DNA of 64,000 nt from Phorcus lineatus. Taxonomy: Eukaryota; Mollusca; Gastropoda; Trochida; Trochidae. The position numbers were made by a program, and so were the translations under genes. Where the stretch lies: NCBI GenBank assembly GCA_921293015.1, contig OV121089.1, forward strand, positions 42,456,520-42,520,519. The letters run 5' to 3'. Shown here piece by piece: positions 1 to 12,100 of this stretch (position 1 is its first letter; the number at the start of each line of letters is the position of its first letter). The notes under the pieces are model-generated. The model saw only the letters and a program-made list of their open reading frames with translations. It made no database searches and was not told where the DNA came from.

Positions 1-45
1 TCGAGCAATTCCATAACAGCTAGTGTTAATGATACAACAAACTTA

Positions 46-1043
46 AAGGGCCACTGAGTATGTTAGTGTTTATAATACACAAATTTTTCAAAAACGCCTG
101 AAAATTAATCAATTAGTAGTTAATTGTTTCAGCTGCAACATGATATGTGAGAAATAGTTTACATACCACGACAAGTCGGTGTAATTATATTTCACCCGTA
201 AGAGTAGCGCGCGCTACTGATTTATGGTGTCATTACGCGGATTTTCCTTTCCCGTGTACTACGTAAGCTCGGGTTTTAGTGATAACGAATAAACAAATAC
301 AATTTATTTTTTAAAATTTCATAAGCACTTGAAATTCGTGAAAAGATATAACCATAACCTTTTTTATACTAAAAGGTGACCAAAACTTGCAAAACAAAAT
401 GGGAAGTTGTTGTTAACTTAATATAAAACATATTAACAGTACATATGCGAATTCAAAAGATTCTTGTTCCGTCGAAGACTGAGAAACTATAATAGATTCA
501 GTTGTCACAAAATGGGGATATGCTAATTATCTCGCCTTGCTCTATGGAAATCAAAAAAGTTTATAAGAGTTACTTCACCATCATCTTGATCATGATGCAT
601 TTAATTGAAAACAACGTACAATGGGCGCGCTCAATATAAATAGTCAAGTTACCTGCCCATATTAAAACAAATCAAACTCAAAGTAAAGCGAGTTCGACTT
701 TCAAATAAATCATGTATGTGTTTCGCCGTTTTGACTTTCCTTTGGTCAACCAACTTGTCTCCCTTCTGGTCTATCGTCGTTTTTACTGTATCCTGCTTCT
801 CTTTTCCGTCCGCACGTGGTTATCATTGTTTAAAGGATGGGAGCCAACTACGACCACAATGCTTTGCGCAATAAAATAATAAAGTCGATCTATTTATAGA
901 CACGGGAACCACCATTACTAATAAGTTAGATTTCTCGGCTTATTTTGGGTCGAAACAAATGGCGAAAAATTATGTAAAGATCTTTCAACGAGATGATTTT
1001 TGGCACTATTTTCTAATTTGTATCAACATACTTTGTGGCCCTT
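46..1043. mobile_element. Non-coding TIR element, about 1 kb, TA-flanked
   Basis: The left end reads AAGGGCCACTGAGTATGTT and the right end, reverse complemented, reads AAGGGCCACAAAGTATGTT: an inverted repeat of about 20 bp with two mismatches. Both ends are bordered by TA (44-45 and 1044-1045), the usual target of Tc1/mariner-like elements. No convincing ORF lies inside, so it is a non-autonomous (MITE-like) element. The first bases match the ends of the AAGAGCCACTCCGTGA elements found at 24.0, 30.7 and 50.1 kb, which suggests a related family. The class is inferred; the inverted repeat itself is seen directly. Confidence 0.6.
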
Positions 1044-1556
1044 TAAAAGTTTTGGACATCGCTCAAATGTCGGTAGACGTATAACCCATCTTTATCAACC
1101 AATCCTCTTACCAGCCATTCATATGTATCAACTCTGCGTTCAGTCTGTCATCCTTCTGTAATCATGGTAACCGTTCTGCTGCATTTGGTTCAGTGAAAAG
1201 AAAAATATATCAGTGACCGATTTACTCAACCATAGCGTCAAATACCTTGCGTAACGATACCGTAACCACCTTCTAGTACCAAGGACAACCGATCTTCCTG
1301 TCTCTATCGAATTATTGTAACTTGAATGGTTTTTCCTGTGCCCAGATATAGAAACTGGATTCCGTCTTCGGACTTTCCAAACTTATTTGAGCCAATACAC
1401 CAAGGGAACTGTCGTATCTAGTTTTACATTTTCTGTAGTGTGTATACTAACATGTATATTTAGAGTCTTGCCCCTTTAGACACAGAGAAGAAAAATAGTC
1501 GTGTAGGGAAAGGGTTAATGGATACATTGAGTATAATGAGCAAAGCCATGTTGCAG
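1044..1556. other. Presumed intronic sequence before cassette exon A
   Basis: About 0.5 kb without a recognisable gene. It precedes the first PIPOX-like cassette exon and is presumably intron, because the N-terminal exons (with the FAD-binding GxGxxG motif) are not found in the window. Confidence 0.4.
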
Positions 1557-1703
1557 GCAGTTCGTATCAGTGCTTGTTATTGGAGAGAATTGCGACCTGA
1601 CAGCCACACGTCCAGTAAACTACCAACCTTTGTAGATGTCAAATGTTGCGATGGAATCGATATTTATGGACTCCCTAGTGAAGAATACCCTGGCCATGTG
1701 AAG
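1557..1703 (+). CDS. PIPOX: PIPOX-like oxidase, cassette exon A
   Basis: This is an internal exon of a peroxisomal sarcosine/pipecolate oxidase (FAD-dependent amine oxidase, DAO fold). It encodes 49 codons beginning AVRISACYWREL and ending IYGLPSEEYPGHVK, aligning with the vertebrate PIPOX segment that has YWRE, then IYGLP, then EYPG-x-x-K. The borders are ..TTGCAG before the exon and AAG|GTATAC after it; both ends are phase 0. From the bacterial monomeric sarcosine oxidase literature, the terminal Lys probably corresponds to the oxygen-activating lysine. The acceptor has a weak pyrimidine tract. Two further in-phase versions of the same exon follow at 2492 and 4640. It is 32/49 identical to version B by hand alignment. 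It carries a CC pair that version C lacks. Confidence 0.8.
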
Positions 1704-2491
1704 GTATACTTTATAAGATATAAAAAACCCACAATCATGGAGTCAGACTTTAACAAACCAAAGGAACCTTTACTCAAAGGCTTTTGTGGTTAAGTAATCT
1801 TTTCCGCTGAACGTAATAGTCAGTATTTGTTTTGCGACCTCTGGAGATTGAATGACCTTGAGATGCACCTACTTTCTGACAAAGATCGATGGTAAATTTT
1901 TGTCTTAGTCCTCAATAAGCGGGTAAGTGTTTCTGATTCTTTGGTGGGTATATACATGATAAACGCTGAAATTTCTCTCATAATAACTTTAGCTAATCAT
2001 CATCCCAAAGGTACGTTACCTCATGTGTTTGATTCAGCTCTCATTCGAAAAACTTAACGTGGTCGTATTTTTAAATGGACTTTGAGGTACAAAAATATTA
2101 TAACAGGACGGATACAAGATTTTTGCCATCTCGAATCCCTGGCTCTTTATAGAAGAAACCGTGCGCAGGAATCCATCTATTCTTGTATCTGAAACAAACC
2201 ACAAAGCAACACGCACATGAACACATCTGTGTGCACTAACCCACAATCATGCTCAAAATACTCAGCATCACCGACGCCAGGGTAGGTACACAACTAACTT
2301 CCATCTGCACCAGCCAACACCATTTCTTTATCAGTTCTTTCAGAATAAAAACATTCACCCCGCTTCGATTTGGCTAAAATAATTCTTCATCAAAACAAGA
2401 GGCTCTTGATATCTATCTGATTCCAAATTCGAAACCAGCTGTGCTTAAAGCGCTCGTAAAATCTCCAATTGAGTAAGTAGGTCTACTTCAG
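1704..2491 (+). other. Intron between cassette exons A and B
   Basis: A 788 bp interval bounded by GT and AG. Nothing else was recognised in it. Confidence 0.55.
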
Positions 2492-2638
2492 ACAGTCCGG
2501 ATCAATGTGTTGTACTGGCCGGAGCGCCAGTCTGGGAGTCACCAGTCTAGTCGTCTCCCTACATTCTACGATGATAACTGCTGCGGAGGCTTCGACATTT
2601 ACGGACTGCCCAGTGAAGAGTACCCTGGCCAAGTGAAG
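2492..2638 (+). CDS. PIPOX: PIPOX-like oxidase, cassette exon B
   Basis: This is the second version of the same PIPOX exon: 49 codons, phase 0/0, preceded by CTACTTCAG and followed by AAG|GTACAA. It reads TVRINVLYWPER at the start and FDIYGLPSEEYPGQVK at the end. It shares the SS-x-LPTF, CC and IYGLPSEEYPG blocks with exon A but differs around residues 5-18, next to the expected substrate pocket. The length equals that of A exactly and the frame is open throughout, with no stop or frameshift, which argues against a decayed copy. Inclusion together with A or C would duplicate a beta-sheet segment, so mutually exclusive use is the most economical reading. Transcript evidence is needed to prove it. 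Confidence 0.78.
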
Positions 2639-4639
2639 GTACAAACTTGTCAGTTAAAGAACATGGGGTGGTACAACCTCGTCAACTTCATAGGAGTAAA
2701 CTAGCCAAACATGCAATCCGATAACGACCGGTGAAGAATTCATCATTCAAATTCAGTTTGAGAAAGTTGGATTCTAATTAAAAAGTGAAACAACACTATT
2801 CATATATTTGAAAATTGTAAGAAAGAGGGAAAGGGTAAGTCAATTCTAGAACAAATTAAGGTGCAATTTCGTCGATTGTGAGGAAAAACACTCCTATGTA
2901 GTAGGATGAACAGGACCAAGCCAATCAAATGATAACACAATTTACCCTAAGGTAAGGAACGTCACAGGCTACATAGACACTTGTCCGGACAAAGAGGTAA
3001 GTTGAATGCGTTTTCACATCTGGGTTCTCGAGGACATCAGTAATATCCAGTTCTAAATGTGAATTCTTGAATTGAACAGATGCTTGAATTTCGCTGTTTC
3101 TGTGCTTATCTTCATTCGCCTAACAAGACTTCATAGAATTGCATCCAACCCTCTGTCAGGTTCATGCATTTTTATCCCCCGTCCAACGTAGTTGGTGGGG
3201 GATATTGAAATGGTCTCCGTCCGTCCGTTCGTCCGTCCCGATAATTTTTCCGGAGCACTACTCCAAAACGGTGAGACCTAGCTCGACGAAACTTGGTATG
3301 TGCAACGGGCATCATGCAGAGATGTGCTTTTGGGGTTTTCAACTTCTTTGCATTTTTATTTTTACCCGTTTCCATGGAAACGTAACATAGGATTTCGTTT
3401 CCGGACCACAACTCCAAAACTGTGAGACCTAGCTCGACGAAACTTGGTATGTGCAACGGGCATCATGCGGAGATGTGCCTTTTGGGGTTTTCAACTTCTT
3501 AGCATTTTTTTTACCCGTTTCCATGGAAACGTAACATAGGATTTCGTTTCCGGACCACAACTCCAAAACTGTGAGACCTAGCTCGACGAAACTTGGTATG
3601 TGCAACGGGCATCATGCGGAGATGTGCCTTTTGGGGTTTTCAACTTCTTTGCATTTTTATTTTTACCCGTTAATGTTTCCGGAGCACAACTCCAAAACGG
3701 TGAGACCTAGCTCGACGAAACTTTGTATGTGCAACGGGCATCATGCGGAGATGTGCCTTTTGGGGTTTCAACTTCTTTGCATTTTTATTTTTACCCGTTT
3801 CCATGGAAACGTAACATAGGATTTCTTAAAGGTTGTTTGTAGAAAAACAACATGATCACTGTTCAATATTCCATAACTAGTATCCTTAACTACCCTTTCC
3901 CTTTGGCGGGGGATATAGCTGACTCTGTCTGCTTGTTCATCTTGCTTCGCACACTAATCATATTGTGTCATGTCACACCACCAACCGTCCTCTGTTGCTT
4001 TATACATCTATTTGTCAACACACCATGTGATATGGTTCAAGTATGATGTCCAAAATGTGTTAAGTTATGTCGATATCTTCCTAGTATCCATTTATGTGAT
4101 GTCTTCCACGTATGATGTCCTCCGTTTCATGTCCCCAAGATGTCAGCGTGTCAGTATGTCCCGCGCTTTCGTTTTCTGGCCATATCTTAATAACCTTTCA
4201 ATTATTTCCTTCCTCCTTTTTTCTTATACAAAATTTAATGCGTGGTTAGACCTAGCAAAGTATTAATGCCTTTTGAAACTTTGGTTATTCTATTTTTGTT
4301 CTAGTTTCCATGGAAACAATTTTAACTTAGTACATAAAGTTAGAAAGCACATTTTTGGGCCTCTATTTCAAATTCTATGTTATGTGGTTTGACAAATAGT
4401 ACTCACTGAAATAGAATTTTTTTAAAATTTTAATGCGAAATATTAATTTTCAATCCTTTTTCCCGAACTTTTATCTCTGACAGTCTTTGTGAGATCCCCT
4501 AAAATGTCACTTTACAGGAGAGTCATTGCTCCGACTTTTATATCTTACATGTTATCTTGAAAGTTATTCTCACACCATGTGTCGTCTCTGGGTCGGGTCC
4601 CCACTCTACCTTGCACTGTTGCACTCCTCTGTGTTACAG
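2639..4639 (+). other. Intron between cassette exons B and C
   Basis: A 2.0 kb interval bounded by GT and AG. It contains the tandem array at 3232-3823; the remainder is AT-rich and without recognised features. Confidence 0.5.
3232..3823. repeat. Tandem array of a ~150 bp unit, four copies
   Basis: A block containing GTGAGACCTAGCTCGACGAA recurs at 3271, 3422, 3571 and 3700 (spacings 151, 149, 129). Each unit continues with TATGTGCAACGGGCATCATGC, GGGGTTTTCAACTTCTT and TTACCCGTTTCCATGGAAAC. The array is preceded by a GTCCGTCCGTTCGTCCGTC-type stretch at about 3218. Short ORFs over this area repeat the same peptide and are shadows of the repeat. The last unit is shortened by about 20 bp. Confidence 0.85.
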
Positions 4640-4777
4640 ATTGAGCGAATCTCTGTTTTATACTGGAAAGAACTCAGTCCTGGAGATTACGATGTGTCAA
4701 AAATTCCTTCCTTCTCAGAAAAAGTTATCCAACCTATTTACGGCACCCCTAGTCTCGAATACCCGGGCCATATGAAG
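4640..4777 (+). CDS. PIPOX: PIPOX-like oxidase, cassette exon C
   Basis: This is the third version of the PIPOX exon: 46 codons, phase 0/0. It has the best splice signals of the three, with a CTCCTCTGTGTTACAG acceptor and an AAG|GTATGT donor. It starts IERISVLYWKELSPGDYDVSK and ends PIYGTPSLEYPGHMK. The SPG-x-Y-x-VS run is closer to vertebrate PIPOX (VPG-x-Y-x-VS) than versions A and B, so C may be the ancestral cassette, and A and B the derived duplicates. It is three codons shorter than A and B and lacks their CC pair. It lies 574 bp before the next constitutive exon, to which all three cassettes could be joined in frame. Confidence 0.82.
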
Positions 4778-5351
4778 GTATGTGAGTGAGATGAATCGTA
4801 CTACTCGTGTGCCTGCAAGTCTCAGAACGTTTACACCGGTGAGTGAAAGAATGTGTTTGGTCAATGGTCAGTGCTATATAAGGCAAGTGAGATATCTCGA
4901 AAAGGTGGGTGAAACATCATTGTATGTATTAGCAAAGTTCCGTTATTCCATGACCTTATGATTGGACGTAAGTGAGAGTGTTCTTATTTCTTTGTACTGA
5001 TAATTGGTACGATAACATATAACGGTATTGGTAAAGGTTGGTGGGGTTTTAAAGTAAAAACATGTACATAATACATATTCCAATTAACGTGTATTGTTTC
5101 TATATCTCGATAATTGGTAATTGATTATAGCTTATTAATGTATTATCATAATTTATATGCCATTACAAATCCATTGAATAATCTTATATCATAAAGTTCA
5201 AAGATGCGTTCGTCTCAAATATAACTATTTACTCAAATCTTACTTTAAGAACACATAATAACAAATGAGAAATGTCACGTTCGTGTAAGAAGTAAGCTCA
5301 ACGTTTACACCCTATTATAGCAGCTGGCACAAGTCTGCTTTCCTTTCTTAG
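4778..5351 (+). other. Intron between cassette C and the flavin-cysteine exon
   Basis: A 574 bp GT-AG interval with no other feature seen. Confidence 0.55.
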
Positions 5352-5501
5352 ATATGTCTCCACCACGGCCCTGTGATCGACCCCGAGTCACGTGACCAGG
5401 CTGACGACAAATGGGTGATCGACCTGGCGAAAGGTTACGTGCGGGACCACTTTCCTTGGCTGGAGGCCACGCCCTCTGTCGTAGAGACGTGCATTTACAC
5501 A
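5352..5501 (+). CDS. PIPOX: PIPOX-like oxidase, exon with the covalent-flavin cysteine
   Basis: Fifty codons, phase 0/0, with TTTCTTAG before and ACA|GTGAGT after (a strong donor). The peptide begins ICLHHGPVIDPESRD, matching vertebrate PIPOX at HHGN-x-x-DPE-x-RD, continues with YVRDHFPWLEA (vertebrate FVRDHLP), and ends VVETCIYT. In this family the cysteine of the (E/S)C-x-YTNTPD motif carries the covalently bound FAD; here the motif is split by the intron, with NTPD starting the next exon. This exon occurs once, unlike the cassette just upstream. The downstream intron is 12.6 kb long and packed with transposons. Confidence 0.9.
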
Positions 5502-5642
5502 GTGAGTGCTGACTATATACTCATCAAAATGTACTTCGTCCCTACAAATCCAATCTTGTAAGGTATCATTTAATCAGTGGAATGGTATATTACATTATAC
5601 GAATTCGACGGACCGTGTCTTAAAACAAATATCAATGACAAA

Positions 5643-6016
5643 TATGATGACACAAGCACTGTTCGTAATTCAAATGTTTTATCATCAGACAACCTCAGAA
5701 ATAAGTAATTACACAAGTGGAGGGTAAAAGAAGTGTGCGCTCACAGGCACAAAGTTGCAACAGCGTAAGTATTTTGGCTGTATTAGTTATTTGATTCGCC
5801 ATGTGCGTTTTGAACACCGGAAACGACAAACAAAAAAGGTAGATAACTCTAACTGAACAGTGAAACTGGTTCCCCGGTATGAAGCGCTCACATCATTTGC
5901 GCTATGAGTAACAACTAACATAAAATGGAGGGATGCGCCCGTAAAATAACCAAGTGTCGATAGTAATCAGACAAAGTTTGTGGTGCACGTATTAAGAGTC
6001 CTCATGGGCCACAACA
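5643..6016 (-). repeat. 3' LTR of the BEL/Pao element
   Basis: This LTR appears the same as the copy at 12357-12730. On the - strand it begins TGTTGTGGCCC and ends GTGTCATCATA. If the canonical TG...CA rule is imposed, the LTR is 5645-6016 (372 bp). Including the last TA gives the 5 bp ACAAA duplication, which I prefer. Confidence 0.92.
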
Positions 6017-6178
6017 CTCCCCTTCTGATTTTGGCAAAAATCACAATTGAAACTGAAATGAAAGCATAATAGACATAATAAGAAGTTCCTTTATAATACT
6101 AAAAGAGGAAGTCGCAATTATGGATTGTCCTGAGAATAATCATTAAGACTAGAGTAAGTCAGGATGCTGGTATTTGAG

Positions 6179-9100
6179 TCACAGCAAACGGACTAGTTCA
6201 GTCACTGGACGGATGTAAGTCACACATTTGCTGTCCTTGCATACACGGACTGCCACTTTCCTAACTAGTCCATCGGGTTCGGGATACACAGAGTCAACGC
6301 GTCCCATGGGCCACTCATTTCTCGCACTTTGAGTATCCTTCATGAGAACAACATCGCCTTCTTGCAAGTTTGGTTTTGAAACTTGCCACTTAGGCCTTCT
6401 CTGCAGGGTGTGAAGATATTCTGACTTCCATCGTCGCCAGAACTCCTCGGCAAGAGTTTGGACTTGTCTCCACTGGACTTTGTACATGTCTTTGCTGTCG
6501 AAGTTAGCATTGAAGTTTGATACGTGAACATTCTTTTGAGTCAAGATCATAGCAGGTGATAATAGTGTTGGCAATTCAGGGTCAGTTGATATCACAGTTA
6601 TTGGCCGTGCATTTATGATGGCCGTCACCTCAGCCATCAGTGTAGATAGCACCTCGTGAGTTAAGGTCTTCACCTTGAGAAGCATTGCATTAAGTATATT
6701 TCTCGCAGTCCCAATCATGCGTTCCCACGCACCTCCCATATGAGAAGAGTGAGGAGCGTTGAACATCCAAGTAACACCATTCTCATACAGAAAACTGTGT
6801 ATTGGACCATCCTCAACATTCACTGCACTGATGTCGAGAGGTTCAGTACAGCCAACAAAGTTTGTCCCACGGTCAGAACGGAACTGTTTCACAGCCCCGC
6901 GAAGAGCAAGAAATCGACGGAGACAGTTTATGAAGGAAGAACTTGACATCTCTTCCACCAAGTCAATGTGTACAGCACGGACCACTAGGCAGGTGAAAAG
7001 TATCGCCCAACGTTTCGTATTTGCTGCTCCGCCCCTAGTCCGACGTGTCACTATCTCCCAAGGGCCGAAGGCATCTACACCTACAAACGTGAAAGGTGGG
7101 CACTGAGTGATTCTGTCTATGGGTAGATCTGACATCATTTGTGTCTCAGGTTTGCATCGAAGTTTTCTGCATATCACACACTTGCTGATGACTGATGACA
7201 CAAGTCTCTTTGCTCCAACAATCCAGTAACCTCCAGATCTGAGTGCACCTTCTGTGAAGTGTCTGCCCTGGTGATAAACCTTCTCGTGGAAGTGTTGGAC
7301 AAGAAGTCTTGCCACATGATGATTTTTTGGGATAATGATTGGTTTAACCTCCTTGATAGAAAGTTTGCTGTTTTTCAATCTTCCCCCAACCCTGAGAATT
7401 CCATGTTCATCCAAGATTGGCGAAAGAGATAAGATTGAACTCTTCCTGGAAAAGTATTTGTTTCCAACAGTTTGCAAGCATGTTATCTCATCAGAAAAAC
7501 ATTCCTGTTGCACAAGTCTTAGTATGACACGTTCTGCGTCTTCAAAGTCATCGACAGTTTGATATACTCTACACTGGTGCCAACCCTTACATGGTCCCAA
7601 AGGAACGTGAAAAGATTTCAGGATATGTCTCAAAAGAGAAATGGTATTGACAAGTCTCTTCCATGAGGAAAATCTTGAGAAGCGATCTGTGTCAAGATTC
7701 CTTTGTTTGCTGTTGATGGATGTTTTAGCCACTGTGACTTCAGGTTTCAATTCCTTGTCGCTCTCTGGATTTATAAGAGAATATGAAAGATTGTCATCCT
7801 TGACAAAAGTTTCATATCTGAGGAAGTCAGGTGCGTTGAGCCACAGACTGTCATTGAGACGAGACGATGGCAGAGATCTTGTTGCCTGATCTGCGGGATT
7901 GATGTCTGTGGATACATAGTTCCATTGGTGAGGATGAGAAGATCGACGTATTCTGTCTACACGATTTGCTACATACACATGGAATCGTCTCTTTTCATTA
8001 TGAATGTAGCCAAGCACCACACGACTATCTGTATAGAACTTCAGACAGTCTGGTCTTAGTCTCAACTGTCGGGTCAACATGTCCGCCATTTCCACAGACA
8101 ACACTGCTGCGCAGAGTTCAAGACGTGGAATTGTGTGCCCGTGACGGGGCGCTACCTTTGCTTTGCCATACAGAAAACTCACAGTACTTGAATCGTTGAC
8201 GTCATAAATCTTGAGATAGGCAACAGCTCCGACAGCTTCCTTCGAGGCGTCTGAGAACAGATGGATTTCTCTGTGTTCTGCTTGTGAGAATGAATGTTCA
8301 GAATACACTCTTGGTATCGCTATATTTTCAAGCGCTGATAGCGATTCACACCAGTTCCGCCATTCTGACAAGTATTTGGATGGGAGGACTTCATCCCAGT
8401 CAGTAGTCAAACCCATTAGTTCTCTCAACAGGAGTCTTCCCTTGATTACCACCGGCGCAGTAAATCCAATCGGGTCGTAGAGACTATGAATTGTGGACAA
8501 CACTCCACGTTTGGTAAAGGGCTTTTGTTCAGTGCACACCTGGAATGTGAACGTATCCTGAGAGATGTTCCAGGCTAGTCCTAGGCTCCTCTGTATCGGA
8601 GGAGTATCAGTACTCAAGTCCAAGTCCTTAATGTCTTTGGCTACATCCTCTGTGTCAAATGAAGCCAAAACTGTTCGACTATTTGAAGCTATTTTGTGAA
8701 GTCGAATGTTTCCTCCCTGCCTCAATTGAGTCTGGGTTCTGTGCACGAGGTCTATCGCCATCTCATCTGTGGGAACCGATAGCAGTCCGTCGTCAACATA
8801 GAAGTTAGAACAAACAAACTCTTTCACATCATCATCTGCGTTCTCTACAGACTTCCTGAGGCCATATGTAGCGACGGCCGGAGATGGTGAGTTTCCAAAT
8901 ACGTGAGTGGTCATTCGATACTCTATCATTTCTTGATTGGGGTCATTGTCCTTGTACCAAATAAACCTGAGAAAGTCACGATGAGAGGGCTTGACCTTGA
9001 AACAGTAGAACATTTGTTCTATGTCAGCAATTACCGCGACAGACTCAGTCCGGAATCTTAGAAGGATACCCAGCAGATTGTTTATCAGGTCAGGTCCTGT

Positions 9101-12100
9101 CATAAGCACATTATTAAGTGAGAGACCGTTGTATTTTGCCGACGAGTCGAACACACCTCTTATACATCCTGGTTTCTTGGCGTTGTAAACCCCAAACAAG
9201 GGTAGGTACCAGCACTCCTTATCCTTCGGTATTGCCGTAGCCACCTCTGCATGACCCTTGTCAACAATCTTTGACATGAATGTTATCATGTGCTCACGTT
9301 TGATAGGATCCTTTCGCAGACTCTTGTCCAACAGCTGTGCTCGATGTAGAGCTTGTGGTTTGTTACATGGAAGTATCTGTCTGTCTCGTCTAAAGGGAAG
9401 AGGTGCAGTCCAAAACCCATCACAGTCTCTTGAAAACTCTGAGTCCATGAGTCTTAAGAACTGTTTGTCCTCAACAGAAGGACCTTGTGTTTCATCAAGG
9501 TCAGTTTTGATGAAAATGTCCTGAAAGTCTCTCTTTTCTCTCACTTCAAAGTTGTTTGTGCATGGTGGCATAATAGAAGTGCGCCCATCCTTAAGAACAT
9601 GAGTTTTCCTAACAATGACATCTTCCAGTTGATGGACCTTTCCAAGGCAAACCTCGCCGACAATTACCCAGCCCAGATACATCTTCTGAGCATAGGGGGC
9701 ATTTGATGGCCCGAGACGCTGGTCCAGAACATGATGAGCAGTAGGGAGATCCCGACCTATCAGAAGCAAGACATCCGCTTGTGAATCAACAGGGGGTATG
9801 AACTCCGCAATATCTCTCAGGTGTGTGTGATATTCGGCTGCCGCAGGAGTGGGTATTTCATCCCGCACATTTGGGATTTCATTGCACTCGATTAGTGTAG
9901 GTAAGTGCAATGAGTTGGAAGCGTCTAAGCTCTGAACCATGTAACCTGATGCTCGCCTACCTGACATTGTGGCTGAACCATTGCAAGATGAGAGGGTGTA
10001 TTCTATCTCTTGTCCATGTTCACTGAAAGCATTGAAAAATTCTGATCTTGCAAGGGATTTGTTGCTTTGATCGTCTAGTATCGCATAGGTAGTGAGAGAC
10101 TGATCTGGTCTGTCAATAGGGAAAACTTTCACCAAAACAGTCTTTGAACACGATTTACCACCAGTTAAATTTTCACAAATTTGAGTGCAAGTGGAAGTAA
10201 CAGAATGAGGTCTGTCTCCTGGCATCGCACACTTTTCCTCCCCTCCATACTTCCTTGAGGGTGGTTGAGGATTAGCTGATTTACCTGAGATGTCATTGTC
10301 TGGTTGTATGTGCAATGCTGTAGCATGTTTTTCACTTTTACAGAAGAAACATACCACTTTTTCCTCACAAGTGTGTGCAGAATGTGCAGTGCTCTCACAA
10401 CATCGGAAGCATATTTTTTGCTTCGCAAGGAAATCTCTTCTTTCTTTGATCGGCAATCGACGAAAGCCCTTGCAGTAATTTAGAGTGTGTCCTTCTGACG
10501 CTCCATGATAAGGGCAAAGTCTAACACAGACCTTATTACTCTGCTCTCTCGAGACATCTGTCTTCTTAGAGTTAAGTTTGTAGTCTGTCTGTATCCGGGA
10601 TGTGCTTTGGTGGGGTGTCACTTTCCTTGTGCCGGTCACAGCTGGTTGTGCGTCATACACAAAGCTTGGATCATTCCTAATACTTGCCTGACGACAAAGA
10701 AAGTCTGAAAATACTTTGAAAGGAGGATATGCAACATTGTGTTGCTCTTTGTATTTTACGGCTTCACTTGTCCATCTCTCTTGGAGACCATAGGGGAGTT
10801 TACAGACTATTGGTGACACGCCTGCAGATGAGTCATAGTATGCCAGTAGAGTTGAGTACCTAGGACTACATTTCACAGACTCGATCTCTGACACGATATC
10901 TGCCAAATCAAACAGTTTTGCGTGATCTCTACCTGAAAGCTTGGGGAAATGAAAGAGTTTTCTTTTAAGCTCTGATTCGACTAACTCCGGACTACCATAT
11001 CTGTTCTCAAGTCGTTCCCATATCTTGTCTAGGGCTCGAACAGGGTCATATGCATTAGCAGCCCGTATGCTTGCTGCTTGTTTACTGGAGTCAGGACCCA
11101 GCCACTTCACTAGTAAATCCATCTCTTCATGAGCAGAAACCCCAAGGTCTCGCACAATTGAGTTAAAACTGTTTTGCCATGTAACGAAATATTCTGGTTT
11201 GTCATTAAATTTACTGAATCTTGACAAAAGCAGATCCTTCTTCATTAGGTATTTAGAAAGTTCAGTGCAAAGGCTGAATTGATTAGAGTTATGAAGAACA
11301 GATTTTGGCACATTTGGGATGTATGGCTGAGCACCGGGGTTGAGACTGCTGTTCATAACGGGCTCAACGTCACTGATCCTTTGAGTAACTTCATCCTGAA
11401 GTACATCCTGAGGAACAATAGGGACATTGTGATTGTTATTACCATGGTTACCAGTCGTTTCATAGTTACTGTTTTGTCTCTGGTAGACTGTGTGGTCACC
11501 GTGGAGTTGCTGCTGTGCTTGAGCTATTTCTTGTTTCAGAACACTCTTTTGTGTTTCTACAAAATTTTCCATTTGTCTGATTTTTGCTGATATTTCTGAT
11601 TTTTGATCCCTGTCTACCTTTATCAAACTTTGCATGGCGTCAAGTTCAACTTGAGCTTCCTCTACCTCACATTGTGAAGCCAGGAGCTTCCTACTGATTT
11701 CCAGCTCTGTTTGCTGTCTTTGAAGTTCAGATTCTCTTTCAGCAAATTTTAGTCTTGTCTTAGCAGCCTCTGCCTTAGCACGCTGTTTCATTAATAGGGA
11801 ACTGACACTGGAATGACGAGAATTCCTGCTGCCTATCATTGACACAGATTCAATATTGTCAATATCTGTAAGGCTCCTGATACGATCATTTAGTGTTTTC
11901 ATGTATTTCTGTACTTTATTCAACACATCATCATTTATGTTCTGCTGTTCTGTTTCTGTAGCCATGCTTTCTACAGTTCTGGTACGTTGCAAATAGGTAA
12001 CAAATTCTGTGTTTACATTTGAATATTCTTTGTGTTTTGAATCTATATATTTGCGATATTCACGTAACTGATGAACCTCTGTTACTGTTTCGGATTCAGC

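Noticed and set aside
3139..3819. Repeated 82-94 codon frames with STKLGMCNGHHAEMC
   Set aside because: They are shadows of the ~150 bp tandem repeat, present on both strands.
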